31,743 bases of DNA from Ignavibacteria bacterium UBA7675. Its GTDB lineage: Bacteria > Bacteroidota > Ignavibacteria > Kapaibacteriales > UB7675. The translations under genes were made by a program, and so were the position numbers. The notes under the pieces were generated by a model. That model was not told where the DNA came from and ran no database searches. It saw only the letters and a list, made by a program, of their open reading frames with translations. Where the stretch lies: contig DLHF01000005.1 of assembly GCA_002483085.1 (NCBI GenBank), forward strand, positions 1 to 31,743, in the 5' to 3' direction. The first letter of the stretch is position 1, and each line of letters begins with the position of its first letter. This document shows positions 1-7,180 of this stretch, in pieces.

Positions 1-516
1 GGAAGCGGGAAGTGCGTCGTAGTGTACCACCGTGCGGGCATTCTGCGGATAACGCGAAATGTGCTCAAAGTCCGCTGTGGTCGACAGAGGTAATCTATGG
101 ATGGATGCTAATTCTATACATCATCCTCCCACAGTCTTTAGAGATGATAGAGAATGGTTACTTTAGAATAGTGACTGCTCCCAAACGAATATTTAACAAA
201 GCAAACTGCCTTGATTTCATCCATACTTTTAATTGCTACAAATACGTTAGCTAAAAGAACAATCAATAATTATCTTCGGACTATAAAACTGGTGGTAAAC
301 TGGGCATCGCGCAACAGGCATTTTCCATCCTTCGTAATTTTGATTGTACCCGGACTAAAGTATTCCGCTGGCGCTTAACTGCAAGAGCGGGGTTACGGGA
401 TCATTTACTAACAGCAATGAAGGATTTTGGTACTACTCGCCCAGCGGAATGCAATGGAAAGGACGGCAATACGACTCTTCACTCGTTACTTCAGAACAGT
501 AAACAGGAAGGATAGA
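1..516. other. Left-edge region without a supportable gene
   Basis: No convincing gene is visible on either strand. An open frame runs from the left edge to a TAA at 91-93 (about 30 codons, Arg-rich end). It could be the tail of a gene outside the window, but I recognise no family. An 80-codon frame at 12-254 has odd composition and no homology I recognise. A perfect 10-bp inverted repeat (ATTCCGCTGG at 362-371 and CCAGCGGAAT at 441-450) flanks about 70 bp just before the first gene. The Shine-Dalgarno site of that gene lies at 505-512. Confidence 0.5.
505..512 (+). promoter_or_regulatory. Shine-Dalgarno site that fixes the start at 517
   Basis: AGGAAGGA lies 4 bases before the ATG at 517. 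The open frame continues upstream to 427, but that extension lacks any ribosome-binding signal and reads as an unlikely leader, so 517 is preferred. Clear Shine-Dalgarno sites are rare in this window. Confidence 0.6.
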
Positions 517-930
517 ATGCTCAACAACATACAGAACTTTTTCAACTCGGGCAGCGATGCACCCGACGAGCGCAACATCGCACCGCAAGTATTTAAACCC
601 AAAATCACCATTGGCTCTATTGTGCTGTTCGCCCTGCTCAAAACAACTGTTCTGATGCTTGGAGGATGGTTTGTGATTGAGTGGTTCGATATGCAGCAGC
701 ACTGGTGGATTCTGCTTATGGCAATTCTCCTGCTCGGCATTCTGCCCGCCTTCCAGCAATACGAAGTGTACCGGGAACAATCCAAAATCATCGAAAAGAA
801 TAGTCTGTGCGCTACCTGCCGCTATTACGACGACTCAGGGATTATCTGCACAATGATGGATGAACACGTAAGCGCGCAGCACACGCCATGCGGCGGTGCG
901 GGTTGGGAAGCGAAGCAGCCGGATATGTAA
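517..930 (+). CDS. Two-TM membrane protein with a Cys-rich C-terminal motif
   Basis: A 137-residue protein I do not recognise as a named family. Residues about 30-57 and 63-80 are hydrophobic and should form two membrane helices with only a short turn between them. Both termini would then lie on the same side, probably in the cytoplasm. The tail carries the spaced motif CATCRYY...C...DEH...PCGG...W, four cysteines that resemble a zinc or iron-sulfur knuckle. The start was chosen for the AGGAAGGA site 4 bases upstream. The next gene is convergent and ends 34 bp away, so this gene stands alone. Metal binding is inferred from the Cys spacing only, and no partner is suggested by the neighbours. 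Confidence 0.75.
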   Translation: MLNNIQNFFNSGSDAPDERNIAPQVFKPKITIGSIVLFALLKTTVLMLGGWFVIEWFDMQQHWWILLMAILLLGILPAFQQYEVYREQSKIIEKNSLCATCRYYDDSGIICTMMDEHVSAQHTPCGGAGWEAKQPDM

Positions 931-964
931 TCGCCGATAGCTGTACATCTCTGCTGGAACAACG

Positions 965-1843
965 TTAAGCAACGCTCAGCCGTACTTTTGGCCTAACAAA
1001 CAAGCCACGCCCGTCGGCGAGCAGGTACTTTTCGCCTTCTGCTTCGCGCAGTTCCCCTACCAATGTGTACTTCCTGCCACCATGCTCTTCCAATTTGCCG
1101 ATGAGTTCCATACGTACACCGATGTGCGCCGGACGCCGAAAATTCACCTCGAGGCGAGCTGTAGGAGCACCGCCCATATTGTTGGCAGATAAGGTTTTAC
1201 CCATTACTTCATCGAGCAATAAGGCGATAAATCCACCGTGCATCCAGCCAGTACCTCCCTGCATACGAACATCGGGCGTGAACCACGTGTGCACACTATT
1301 ATCGGCGGTATGGAACAGAAAGGATAAAGCCGGGCCAAAAGGATGAGCCTCGCCGCAGCCAAAGCATGTATTATCGAAGCGCGGACGTATTACTCTGTAG
1401 CGATCATCTGGCTCTACTGGTTCGATAATCGTGGCGCGGCTACCGGGTTCATAGGCAAAGTACGGCCCCCAGGGAACAATTGCCTTGCCGAGTTCAAGGG
1501 CAAGTGCGGCATCCAACCGCCCAAGGCCGCCTACCGGCGCCTCGTGGTACAACACCCCATCTTGAGAAAAGCGCAGTGTCTCCGGGCGAAATGGCACCGA
1601 GAGCTCCGGCGCATAGAACAACTGGCCTTCGGAAAGCGAGCGAAAGACGACAGCCGTGTCTTCAGCCCGTGCGTAGTTCATTTCTTTGCCACATGGCGAC
1701 ACAAACGGATATTCCGCGTTTTCGCCGGTTTCATTGGTAGCCATAAGTCTATAGAAAATATGAAGAAAGCGCTCGTCAGTTATCTCCGTACCGTCGTGCA
1801 GCACACGCCCGCGCCTATCAATTGTATAAAAGTAGGTTCGCAT
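965..1843 (-). CDS. UPF0598 (DUF4505) domain fused to a PaaI-type hotdog thioesterase
   Basis: A 292-residue two-domain protein. Residues 1-130 match the UPF0598/DUF4505 family, whose best-known member is human mitochondrial C8orf82: TYFYTIDRRGR near the N-terminus, then PFVSPCGKEMN, AVPF-like (SVPFRPE) and LYHEAP. Residues about 155-285 form a hotdog thioesterase domain of the PaaI-like group: CFGCG at 160-164, then GWMHGGF at 199-205 followed by LLLDE, the usual catalytic-helix region. Such domains hydrolyse acyl-CoA or similar thioesters. The function of UPF0598 is unknown; the fusion implies the two act on a common substrate or complex. No Shine-Dalgarno site precedes the ATG, but TAACTCCGAAACT sits directly before it, so the transcript may be leaderless. 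dtd lies 147 bp upstream on the same strand. Confidence 0.85.
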   Translation of the reverse strand: MRTYFYTIDRRGRVLHDGTEITDERFLHIFYRLMATNETGENAEYPFVSPCGKEMNYARAEDTAVVFRSLSEGQLFYAPELSVPFRPETLRFSQDGVLYHEAPVGGLGRLDAALALELGKAIVPWGPYFAYEPGSRATIIEPVEPDDRYRVIRPRFDNTCFGCGEAHPFGPALSFLFHTADNSVHTWFTPDVRMQGGTGWMHGGFIALLLDEVMGKTLSANNMGGAPTARLEVNFRRPAHIGVRMELIGKLEEHGGRKYTLVGELREAEGEKYLLADGRGLFVRPKVRLSVA

Positions 1844-1887
1844 AGTTTCGGAGTTACAGCAAGCAACAAAGGCTTTGCTGTGCTATT

Positions 1888-1935
1888 CATACCATCCTTC
1901 CCAGTCCTGTGATTCGGGAAACATCTTCTGGTATG
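1888..1935. other. Nested inverted repeat between dtd and the UPF0598 fusion gene
   Basis: CATACCA at 1888-1894 pairs perfectly with TGGTATG at 1929-1935. Inside it, TTCCC at 1898-1902 pairs with GGGAA at 1916-1920. No T-run follows on either strand, so this is not a canonical terminator. It could end or attenuate transcription from dtd, or form a leader structure for the downstream gene. Confidence 0.35.
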
Positions 1936-1990
1936 CCTCATGGCACCGGTGCATAGAGGCTATCACCTTTAAATTCAAAAGATTAGCAAC

Positions 1991-2449
1991 TTACGCCTTG
2001 GACTCCGCTTCACGCTCTATCCACAACGTCACGGGGCCGTCGTTGAGCAGGTCGACATCCATCATTGCACCGAACACACCCGACTGCACATCGAGCGGGC
2101 TATTTTTGCGAAAATAGTCGATCATCGCTTCGTACATCGGCTCGGCGTGCGAAGGCGGGGCGGCACCGGAATAACCTGGGCGTGTGCCCCGGCTGGCATC
2201 ACCGTACAGAGTGAACTGCGACACCACGAGCAGCCCGCCGCCCACATCGAGCACTGAGCGGTTCATTTTGCCCTCGTCGTCGCGAAACACACGCAGGCTG
2301 AGAATCTTGTTGCACATCCACACAAGCTCTTTCTCTGTATCGCCGGGTGCCACTCCCACAAAAAGGAGCAGACCCGCCTCGATGGAACCTGTAACGGCAC
2401 CGTCTACCGTTACGGAAGCCCGGCGCACGCGCTGAAGAAGTACACGCAT
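1991..2449 (-). CDS. dtd: D-aminoacyl-tRNA deacylase
   Basis: A 152-residue protein of normal family length. Dtd removes D-amino acids (and glycine) mischarged on tRNA, protecting translation; it works as a cytoplasmic homodimer. Two family signatures are clear: SQFTLYGD at residues 77-84, and the Gly-Pro motif NDGPVT at 136-141, which forms the chirality-checking site. The N-terminus MRVLLQRV is also typical. The frame is open nine codons further upstream, but the ATG at 2449 gives the canonical N-terminus. The bases before it, TAATCCAAAGAACT, resemble a -10 element placed for a leaderless message. The upstream TPR gene ends at a strong terminator, so dtd needs its own promoter. Confidence 0.96.
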   Translation of the reverse strand: MRVLLQRVRRASVTVDGAVTGSIEAGLLLFVGVAPGDTEKELVWMCNKILSLRVFRDDEGKMNRSVLDVGGGLLVVSQFTLYGDASRGTRPGYSGAAPPSHAEPMYEAMIDYFRKNSPLDVQSGVFGAMMDVDLLNDGPVTLWIEREAESKA

Positions 2450-2522
2450 AGTTCTTTGGATTACGAGCAGGTGCACAGCCGTACAGCGGTGGCATCTACA
2501 CTCATAAAGAATCTAAAATTAC

Positions 2523-2557
2523 AAAAAAAAACCGGGGCAGTGCATGCCACCCCGGTT
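2523..2557 (-). terminator. Strong intrinsic terminator of the TPR gene
   Basis: On the minus strand AACCGGGG (2557-2550) pairs with CCCCGGTT (2537-2530) around a 12-base loop. Nine consecutive T follow (2531-2523). It lies 20 bp after the stop codon of the TPR gene and before dtd, separating the two transcription units. Confidence 0.92.
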
Positions 2558-2576
2558 CTTCTCATATCATCATCTA

Positions 2577-3743
2577 TTAAGTGCCATAGGGCTTGTCGAT
2601 ATACTTGCGCGCTTGGTCGTGATACGTTTCGCTGTCGTGCATTTGCAAGACTTTGTTATACTGCTTCATCGCGAGATCGCGCTTACCCTGCTTGTCGTAA
2701 ATATTGCCAATTCGGACATTGGCGCTCAGCATCCAGCCCGACGGGTCTTTCCCCTTGTCGAGTTCGCGGCAGAATTCATCGACTTTATAGAAATACTTCA
2801 GCGCTTGATCGTAGTCACCTCTTGCCAGCAGCGCATCGCCGATGTAGTACATCGCTTCGCGGGCGAGTTTGTAATCGTAGCCCACCTGTTTGTTCATCAC
2901 GCGCAACAGAATTTCCCGCCAAGTTTGCTCTTTCAAATCGCTATAGCCCAGCCGCACATACGAATTGGCGAGATACTTATGGAATTTGGCATTGCGGGGG
3001 TAGCGTTCAAACAATTCTTTAGACAATTCCATCGACGCCTGGTAGTTTTTCTCGAACTGATAGTACACCTGCAATAGCACGGTTTTTGCCTCGTAACTGG
3101 CAAAACGCGCATCGTCAGCCGCCAATTTCAATTCCAGCAGGCCATTGTGTCTGTCGCCAGCCGGATAAAAAGCCAGCAGAGGCTTGGCAGCCGGATACTG
3201 CTCTTCGATCACAGCTCGGAAGTAGTGGTACAGCCCTACGCCAAAGAGTACATCCTTGTTACCGGGCGCCAGCTTCCAGCTTCGTTCGAGAAATTCGAGA
3301 GCGTCTTGCCCGTCGGAAGCAGCTTTCAGCCACGACTGCTCGATAGCCAGATAGTAGCGCGCACGATAGCCAATAGCACCGCCCTTAAAGAACAGCCCCA
3401 CAATGTCGTTTGGGTCTTTTTCCAACAGCTTATCACTTACGTCTATCACTTTGCTGATCTTGCCAAGGAACTGTTTCTTCAGCTCATCGGTCTGGTAGCG
3501 ATAATCAGTATCCATTTGCCACCAGTCGACCATTGCATCCATAAAGTAGCCAACGGGATGTTCTGGATACGTGTTGATCACATACTGGAACTGCGTGGAA
3601 GCGCTGTCAAATTCGAGATTGTAGATATAGTCGATACCGGCGCGCACAGCTTTATCGGCATCGCTTTTCATCAGCACCCACTGCGCTTGCGCCGCAAAGG
3701 GCAGTACAACAAACAGAGCGAGCGCGAGAAGAATCTTTTTCAT
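2577..3743 (-). CDS. Exported tetratricopeptide-repeat protein
   Basis: A 388-residue protein with an N-terminal signal peptide (MKKILLALALF, cleavage probably after AQA near residue 20). The rest is almost wholly helical and contains several TPR-like units, clearest at the C-terminus (AMYYIGDALLARGDYDQALKY and the IGNIYDKQGK segment). TPR proteins are protein-binding scaffolds; this one should act in the periplasm. The middle section, with many Tyr and Phe residues (YHYFRAVIEEQYP), resembles TPR proteins common in FCB genomes. The frame extends upstream with further ATGs at 3758 and 3764; the ATG at 3743 is preferred because it starts the signal peptide directly. A strong terminator follows. 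It may be co-transcribed with the CPBP protease gene 132 bp upstream. Binding partner unknown. Confidence 0.85.
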   Translation of the reverse strand: MKKILLALALFVVLPFAAQAQWVLMKSDADKAVRAGIDYIYNLEFDSASTQFQYVINTYPEHPVGYFMDAMVDWWQMDTDYRYQTDELKKQFLGKISKVIDVSDKLLEKDPNDIVGLFFKGGAIGYRARYYLAIEQSWLKAASDGQDALEFLERSWKLAPGNKDVLFGVGLYHYFRAVIEEQYPAAKPLLAFYPAGDRHNGLLELKLAADDARFASYEAKTVLLQVYYQFEKNYQASMELSKELFERYPRNAKFHKYLANSYVRLGYSDLKEQTWREILLRVMNKQVGYDYKLAREAMYYIGDALLARGDYDQALKYFYKVDEFCRELDKGKDPSGWMLSANVRIGNIYDKQGKRDLAMKQYNKVLQMHDSETYHDQARKYIDKPYGT

Positions 3744-3875
3744 GATGTTATCAGCCATAGTCATACAAAACCGAGAGAATATCACGCCATTGAGACACGA
3801 GGGACCAGCAATTTGTTTCTGGTTCCCGACCTGTGCGGGGTATCACTCTGCTGCATGCGAATTTGTTACATCACA

Positions 3876-4790
3876 TTATGCAGTGCCCGAAGGAGTCTCA
3901 ACAGCCGGGCGCCCCCAAGGTACTCGCAGAGTGTAGCGAACCGCCGATTCGGCGTATTGCCGCTTGAACAGCCGGGCAGCAAGCTCAGGAGCTGGCTGTG
4001 CGACCTTTGGCAGCAGCACCACACCGAGCCCTACAAGCAGCAGCACCGTAGCCAGCAAACCACCCTCTGCACCAAAAGCATCGGCGATAAATATACGATA
4101 CAGTTCTGAATTCGGCGCAATGAGTTCAAAAAGCGGGGTTCCCATGCTGTACCCGCTCACAGGCGAGCCGAGCAAAAAGTGCTGGGCGGCATTCCATCCA
4201 AAGTGGAAAGCCCAAGGCATCCACAGTGCGCGCGTGGAGGTGTACATCAGCGAAAAGAGTACGCCCGCCAGAAAGATATTCACAACAGCTACAATGGTAA
4301 TTCCAGGATTGGGCACATGCGCCAGAGCAAATACAAATGAAGTGAGAACAACTGTAATCGCAGCGCCAAAGCGCTCGTACAACGCCTGAAATACGACACC
4401 TCGAAAGACAATCTCTTCACCGGCTGCGAGAATTGCAAGAATGGCCATATCGCCCAGAAGCGCGCTGGTACTGATACCACCGGCAGCATGCCATTGCGCT
4501 CCGAACAGCACAGCCGCCGCACCAACAAGCCCGATCATACCAACGCCAAGAGCCAAACCGTAGCCCACATGCCGCACCATCCACTGTGCAGGAAAGCCGA
4601 GGAGCACATAGCCCCCCTCTTTTCTCGCCTGCTCTGTGGCAAGCGACACAGCGAGGATAATGGCATACAGCCACTCCTGTTCTGTGTAGGGATACAGTAT
4701 CAGCACAGCAGCCAGAACACCGGCAGAGCATAGCAGGAACAACAGCGTCCGAGTGTACCAAAAGGCCGTAAGGCGGTAGCGGATATTCAT
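3876..4790 (-). CDS. CPBP-family intramembrane metalloprotease
   Basis: A 304-residue polytopic membrane protein of the CAAX protease / bacteriocin-processing (CPBP, Abi) family. The three active-site motifs are present: EEIVFRG (Glu125-Glu126 and Arg130), FALAHV (His158), and HFGWNAAQH (His196, Asn200). The family cleaves peptides within the membrane; bacterial members process peptides or act in envelope homeostasis, and the substrate here is unknown. Around eight hydrophobic segments are visible. A TTG two codons upstream is in frame, but the ATG at 4790 is preferred. About 132 bp separate its end from the TPR gene, with two imperfect hairpins (3801-3827 and 3851-3883) that lack T-runs. Confidence 0.9.
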   Translation of the reverse strand: MNIRYRLTAFWYTRTLLFLLCSAGVLAAVLILYPYTEQEWLYAIILAVSLATEQARKEGGYVLLGFPAQWMVRHVGYGLALGVGMIGLVGAAAVLFGAQWHAAGGISTSALLGDMAILAILAAGEEIVFRGVVFQALYERFGAAITVVLTSFVFALAHVPNPGITIVAVVNIFLAGVLFSLMYTSTRALWMPWAFHFGWNAAQHFLLGSPVSGYSMGTPLFELIAPNSELYRIFIADAFGAEGGLLATVLLLVGLGVVLLPKVAQPAPELAARLFKRQYAESAVRYTLRVPWGRPAVETPSGTA

Positions 4791-4918
4791 GAACAATACA
4801 AAAGGGGTTACTGGACGACCAGCGGATCAATCATGTGTGCACAGCCCGGGCACACCATACACATTGGAGCACTACTTGGGGGGCAGCTTCTATCCCGGCT
4901 ACAAGCGCAAGGCTTTCG

Positions 4919-4986
4919 GCCAACCGACAGCCGGATGTGCGACCGGTGACAGCGACCGAACTTCGCGACAAGACGCCCGTGCCACA
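4919..4986 (+). repeat. Dispersed intergenic repeat, copy A
   Basis: This 68-bp element shares two blocks with a second copy at 29927-29989. The first is GTGCGACCGGTGACAGCGAC (4937-4956, 20/20 identical). The second is AGACGCCCGTGCCACA (4971-4986, 16/16). Both copies also begin with GCCAACCG. The spacer between the two blocks differs in sequence and in length (14 against 15 bases), so the element is not coding. It sits between the CPBP gene and the HicB-like gene. Confidence 0.85.
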
Positions 4987-5008
4987 GATCGGCACAACGT
5001 GTCTTTGA

Positions 5009-5203
5009 TCAGGATTGCGCTTCGGCTTTCAGCGCTTCGATATAGTCGAGCACATACTGTTTCATCGCTTCTTCCACTTCTACATGTGCACTGCCCTTGA
5101 TCATGTGCTGAAGCTGTGGGCAATACGCGGCATAGCCTGCTTCATCGCGGCGACGGATGAGAACTTCGTAGTCGTTGGGATTTGTACTCGTGGGCTTACT
5201 CAT
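5009..5203 (-). CDS. Orphan HicB-like small protein
   Basis: A 64-residue protein with the compact HicB/UPF0150 fold pattern: YEVLIRRRDEAGYAAYCPQL is the usual beta-beta segment (compare Y.V.I..DEDGYYVAYCPELPG in family members), followed by a helix (EEAMKQYVLDYIEAL). In HicAB toxin-antitoxin systems HicB neutralises the HicA RNase. No HicA-like gene (about 60 residues with a GSH motif) is adjacent, and the C-terminal DNA-binding domain of many HicB proteins is absent. It is therefore more likely a stand-alone HicB-fold protein than an antitoxin. A near-perfect Shine-Dalgarno site (AAGGAG) precedes the ATG by 9 bases, rare for this window. A TAAAATTG sequence farther upstream differs from the FCB -7 consensus by one base. 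Confidence 0.75.
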   Translation of the reverse strand: MSKPTSTNPNDYEVLIRRRDEAGYAAYCPQLQHMIKGSAHVEVEEAMKQYVLDYIEALKAEAQS

Positions 5204-5212
5204 GGTCTTTAA

Positions 5213-5218
5213 CTCCTT
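5213..5218 (-). promoter_or_regulatory. Strong Shine-Dalgarno site of the HicB-like gene
   Basis: AAGGAG on the minus strand lies 9 bases before the ATG at 5203. It fixes the start and stands out because most genes here have no recognisable ribosome-binding site. Confidence 0.75.
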
Positions 5219-5282
5219 AAAAAACTTCTATAGAGGGTCTTTTTACAATTTTATAGCAGTAAAGCCGTAACTTGCTGCGTTG

Positions 5283-5891
5283 TCAGAGTACGACAGTTCC
5301 AGCTCTGCCGTTTGTATGAGCAGTAACTTGTGCAATGAACTCATTCACACGCGACTGCGGGATATACGCAACAAACTCAACGGCATCTCTGTATTCCTCG
5401 TCGTATCGCGTCGTCATCTGGCTCATCAGCCGTTTTATCGCGGCTATATCTTCGTAGATACAAAACACCCTGACAGCCGTTGTCTGTGTAACCGCTACTT
5501 TTTCGCAGAGAGCGAGCACTTCGTCGGCAGCCTGGGCATAAGCGCGGGCAAGGCCGCCAACGCCGAGTTTTGTACCGCCGAAATAGCGCGTAACAACCAG
5601 GACGACATCGCTGACGCCAAATTTCTGAATACTGAAAAGAATTGGTTTGCCTGCCGATCCGCTCGGCTCTCCATCGTCGGCTGTACGAAACAGCAAACCG
5701 GAAGGACCGAGGCGCCAGGCATAGCAGTTATGGGTTGCGTCGAAGTATTCCTTGCGGATAGACTCAAGAAACTCCTGGGCTTCTTCCTTTGCAGGAACCG
5801 GAGCAACCGAAGCGATAAATCGCGAACCTCTGACTTTGATCTCGGCACGCTCGCGTGCCCGGATCGTAAAGTGCGTATCAACCGTTGTCAT
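5283..5891 (-). CDS. IMPACT/YigZ family protein
   Basis: A 202-residue protein of normal YigZ length. The UPF0029/IMPACT core is plain: RFIASVAPV, ATHNCYAWR, DDGEPSGSAG, then VTRYFGGTKLGVGGLARAY. A smaller C-terminal domain of EF-G domain V-like fold follows. Family members are linked to translation control (eukaryotic IMPACT binds GCN1), and bacterial YigZ is cytoplasmic with no settled activity. The start at 5891 is chosen because a perfect FCB -7 promoter motif ends 5 bases upstream, leaving no room for a longer leader. The gene is divergent from bshA, with only 21 bp between the two start codons. Confidence 0.93.
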   Translation of the reverse strand: MTTVDTHFTIRARERAEIKVRGSRFIASVAPVPAKEEAQEFLESIRKEYFDATHNCYAWRLGPSGLLFRTADDGEPSGSAGKPILFSIQKFGVSDVVLVVTRYFGGTKLGVGGLARAYAQAADEVLALCEKVAVTQTTAVRVFCIYEDIAAIKRLMSQMTTRYDEEYRDAVEFVAYIPQSRVNEFIAQVTAHTNGRAGTVVL

Positions 5892-5896
5892 AACCG

Positions 5897-5904
5897 CAAA
5901 TTTA
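5897..5904 (-). promoter_or_regulatory. FCB-type -7 promoter element of yigZ
   Basis: TAAATTTG on the minus strand matches the TAnnTTTG consensus of the Bacteroidota primary sigma factor exactly. It ends 5 bases before the yigZ ATG, so transcription should begin at or next to the start codon. No convincing -33 TTTG is seen at the expected distance. Confidence 0.5.
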
Positions 5905-5912
5905 CACAAATT

Positions 5913-7052
5913 ATGAAAATCGGAATTACCTGTTATCCGACTTATGGCGGCAGCGGTGTCGTTGCAACCGAACTCGGCAAGGCATTAGCACAACGCGGAC
6001 ACGAAATTCATTTTATTACATACGCCATGCCGATGCGGCTGGACACGTATCACGACAACATTTATTATCACGAAGTTGATATACCTAACTATCCCCTCTT
6101 TGAGTTCCAGTTGTACTCGCTGGCGCTTGCGGGCAAGATGGTAGAGGTGATTAAATACGAAAAGCTCGACATTTTGCATGTGCATTACGCCATTCCTCAC
6201 GCTATCAGCGGATACATGGCAAAGCAGATTATCAGCGACCGGCACGACATCAAGCTCGTCACAACGCTGCACGGCACTGATATTACGCTTATCGGCCTGG
6301 AACCGAGCTTTCAGCCCCTTGTAAAATTTTCTCTCGAACAGTCCGACGCCGTCACTTCTGTATCGCGCTTCCTCCGCGAGAAGACCATTACCAACTTCAA
6401 CACGCAAAAAGAGATCGAGGTCATTCCCAATTTTGTAGATACTACGCTCTATACGCCCGGACGCAACTGCCGTCTGCGCGAGCAGGTGGCTCCCAACGGT
6501 GAGGTAATTCTGGGCCATGTGTCGAACTTCCGCGCCGTAAAGCGTGTGCCCGATACTGTCTACATCCTCGAAAAAGTGCTTGAAGTGATGCCCGCAAAGC
6601 TCGTGCTCGTGGGCGATGGCCCCGAACGCACAGAAACCGAACGCCTCGCGCGGGATTTGGGCATTATCGACCACGTCAAATTTCTCGGCAAGCAGAATGG
6701 CCTTCCGCAGATTCTCTCGGCAATGGATATCTTCCTGCTCCCCAGCCAATCGGAAAGCTTCGGCCTTTCAGCTTTAGAGGCAATGAGCTGCGGCGTGCCG
6801 GTGGTGGCTACCAGTAGCAGCGGTATTCCCGAAGTAGTTGTGCACGGCGAAACAGGCTATGTAGCCGAAATCGGCGATGTACAGCGCATGGCGAAATATG
6901 TCGTGGATATCCTCACCAACAAAAAGAAACGCGATACATTTTCTGAAAACGCGCGCAGGCGCGCAGTGGAAATGTTCGACACCGAACTCGTCATTCCCAA
7001 ATACGAAGAGCTGTATAAGCGCGTGCTGGCGCAGGAAGCTGTGGAAGCATAA
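5913..7052 (+). CDS. bshA: N-acetyl-alpha-D-glucosaminyl L-malate synthase (bacillithiol)
   Basis: A 379-residue GT4 glycosyltransferase matching BshA closely. It joins UDP-GlcNAc to L-malate, the first step of bacillithiol synthesis, in the cytoplasm. The N-terminus MKIGITCYPTYGGSGVVA is characteristic, as are HVHYAIPHA, TTLHGTDITL, and LGHVSNFRAVKR for nucleotide-sugar binding. The GT4 motif ESFGLSALEAMSCGVPVV near residue 285 carries the retaining-enzyme E-x7-E. The same frame is open upstream to 5280, but that stretch is antisense to yigZ and is not coding. bshB and bshC are not in the window, which is usual since bsh genes are scattered. In Chlorobi the product is N-methyl-bacillithiol. 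Confidence 0.94.
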   Translation: MKIGITCYPTYGGSGVVATELGKALAQRGHEIHFITYAMPMRLDTYHDNIYYHEVDIPNYPLFEFQLYSLALAGKMVEVIKYEKLDILHVHYAIPHAISGYMAKQIISDRHDIKLVTTLHGTDITLIGLEPSFQPLVKFSLEQSDAVTSVSRFLREKTITNFNTQKEIEVIPNFVDTTLYTPGRNCRLREQVAPNGEVILGHVSNFRAVKRVPDTVYILEKVLEVMPAKLVLVGDGPERTETERLARDLGIIDHVKFLGKQNGLPQILSAMDIFLLPSQSESFGLSALEAMSCGVPVVATSSSGIPEVVVHGETGYVAEIGDVQRMAKYVVDILTNKKKRDTFSENARRRAVEMFDTELVIPKYEELYKRVLAQEAVEA

Positions 7053-7180
7053 CACCACAGAAGAACACGCGGCGGTCGTAGATGTGCTGATATCCTATTG
7101 CATGGCTCATACCCGTTCTTGCTGTAGCACTGCCCTCATGCGCGGAAAGTACGAGCTGTAAGTATTTACTGCTACAGGGT

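Noticed and set aside
12..254. 80-codon open frame near the left edge
   Set aside because: No recognisable family, no ribosome-binding site and composition unlike the neighbouring genes. The short frame ending at 93 could equally be a gene tail from outside the window, so neither was called.
5280..5912. Upstream extension of the bshA frame
   Set aside because: It lies antisense to yigZ, which has clear family motifs. BshA begins canonically at 5913.
5985..6749. 254-codon frame antisense to bshA
   Set aside because: A shadow of a well-supported glycosyltransferase, with no domain signature of its own.
7122..7177. CTGTAGCA ... TGCTACAG inverted repeat between bshA and the SDR gene
   Set aside because: Perfect 8-bp arms, but a 40-base loop and no T-run on either side, so a terminator call is not justified.
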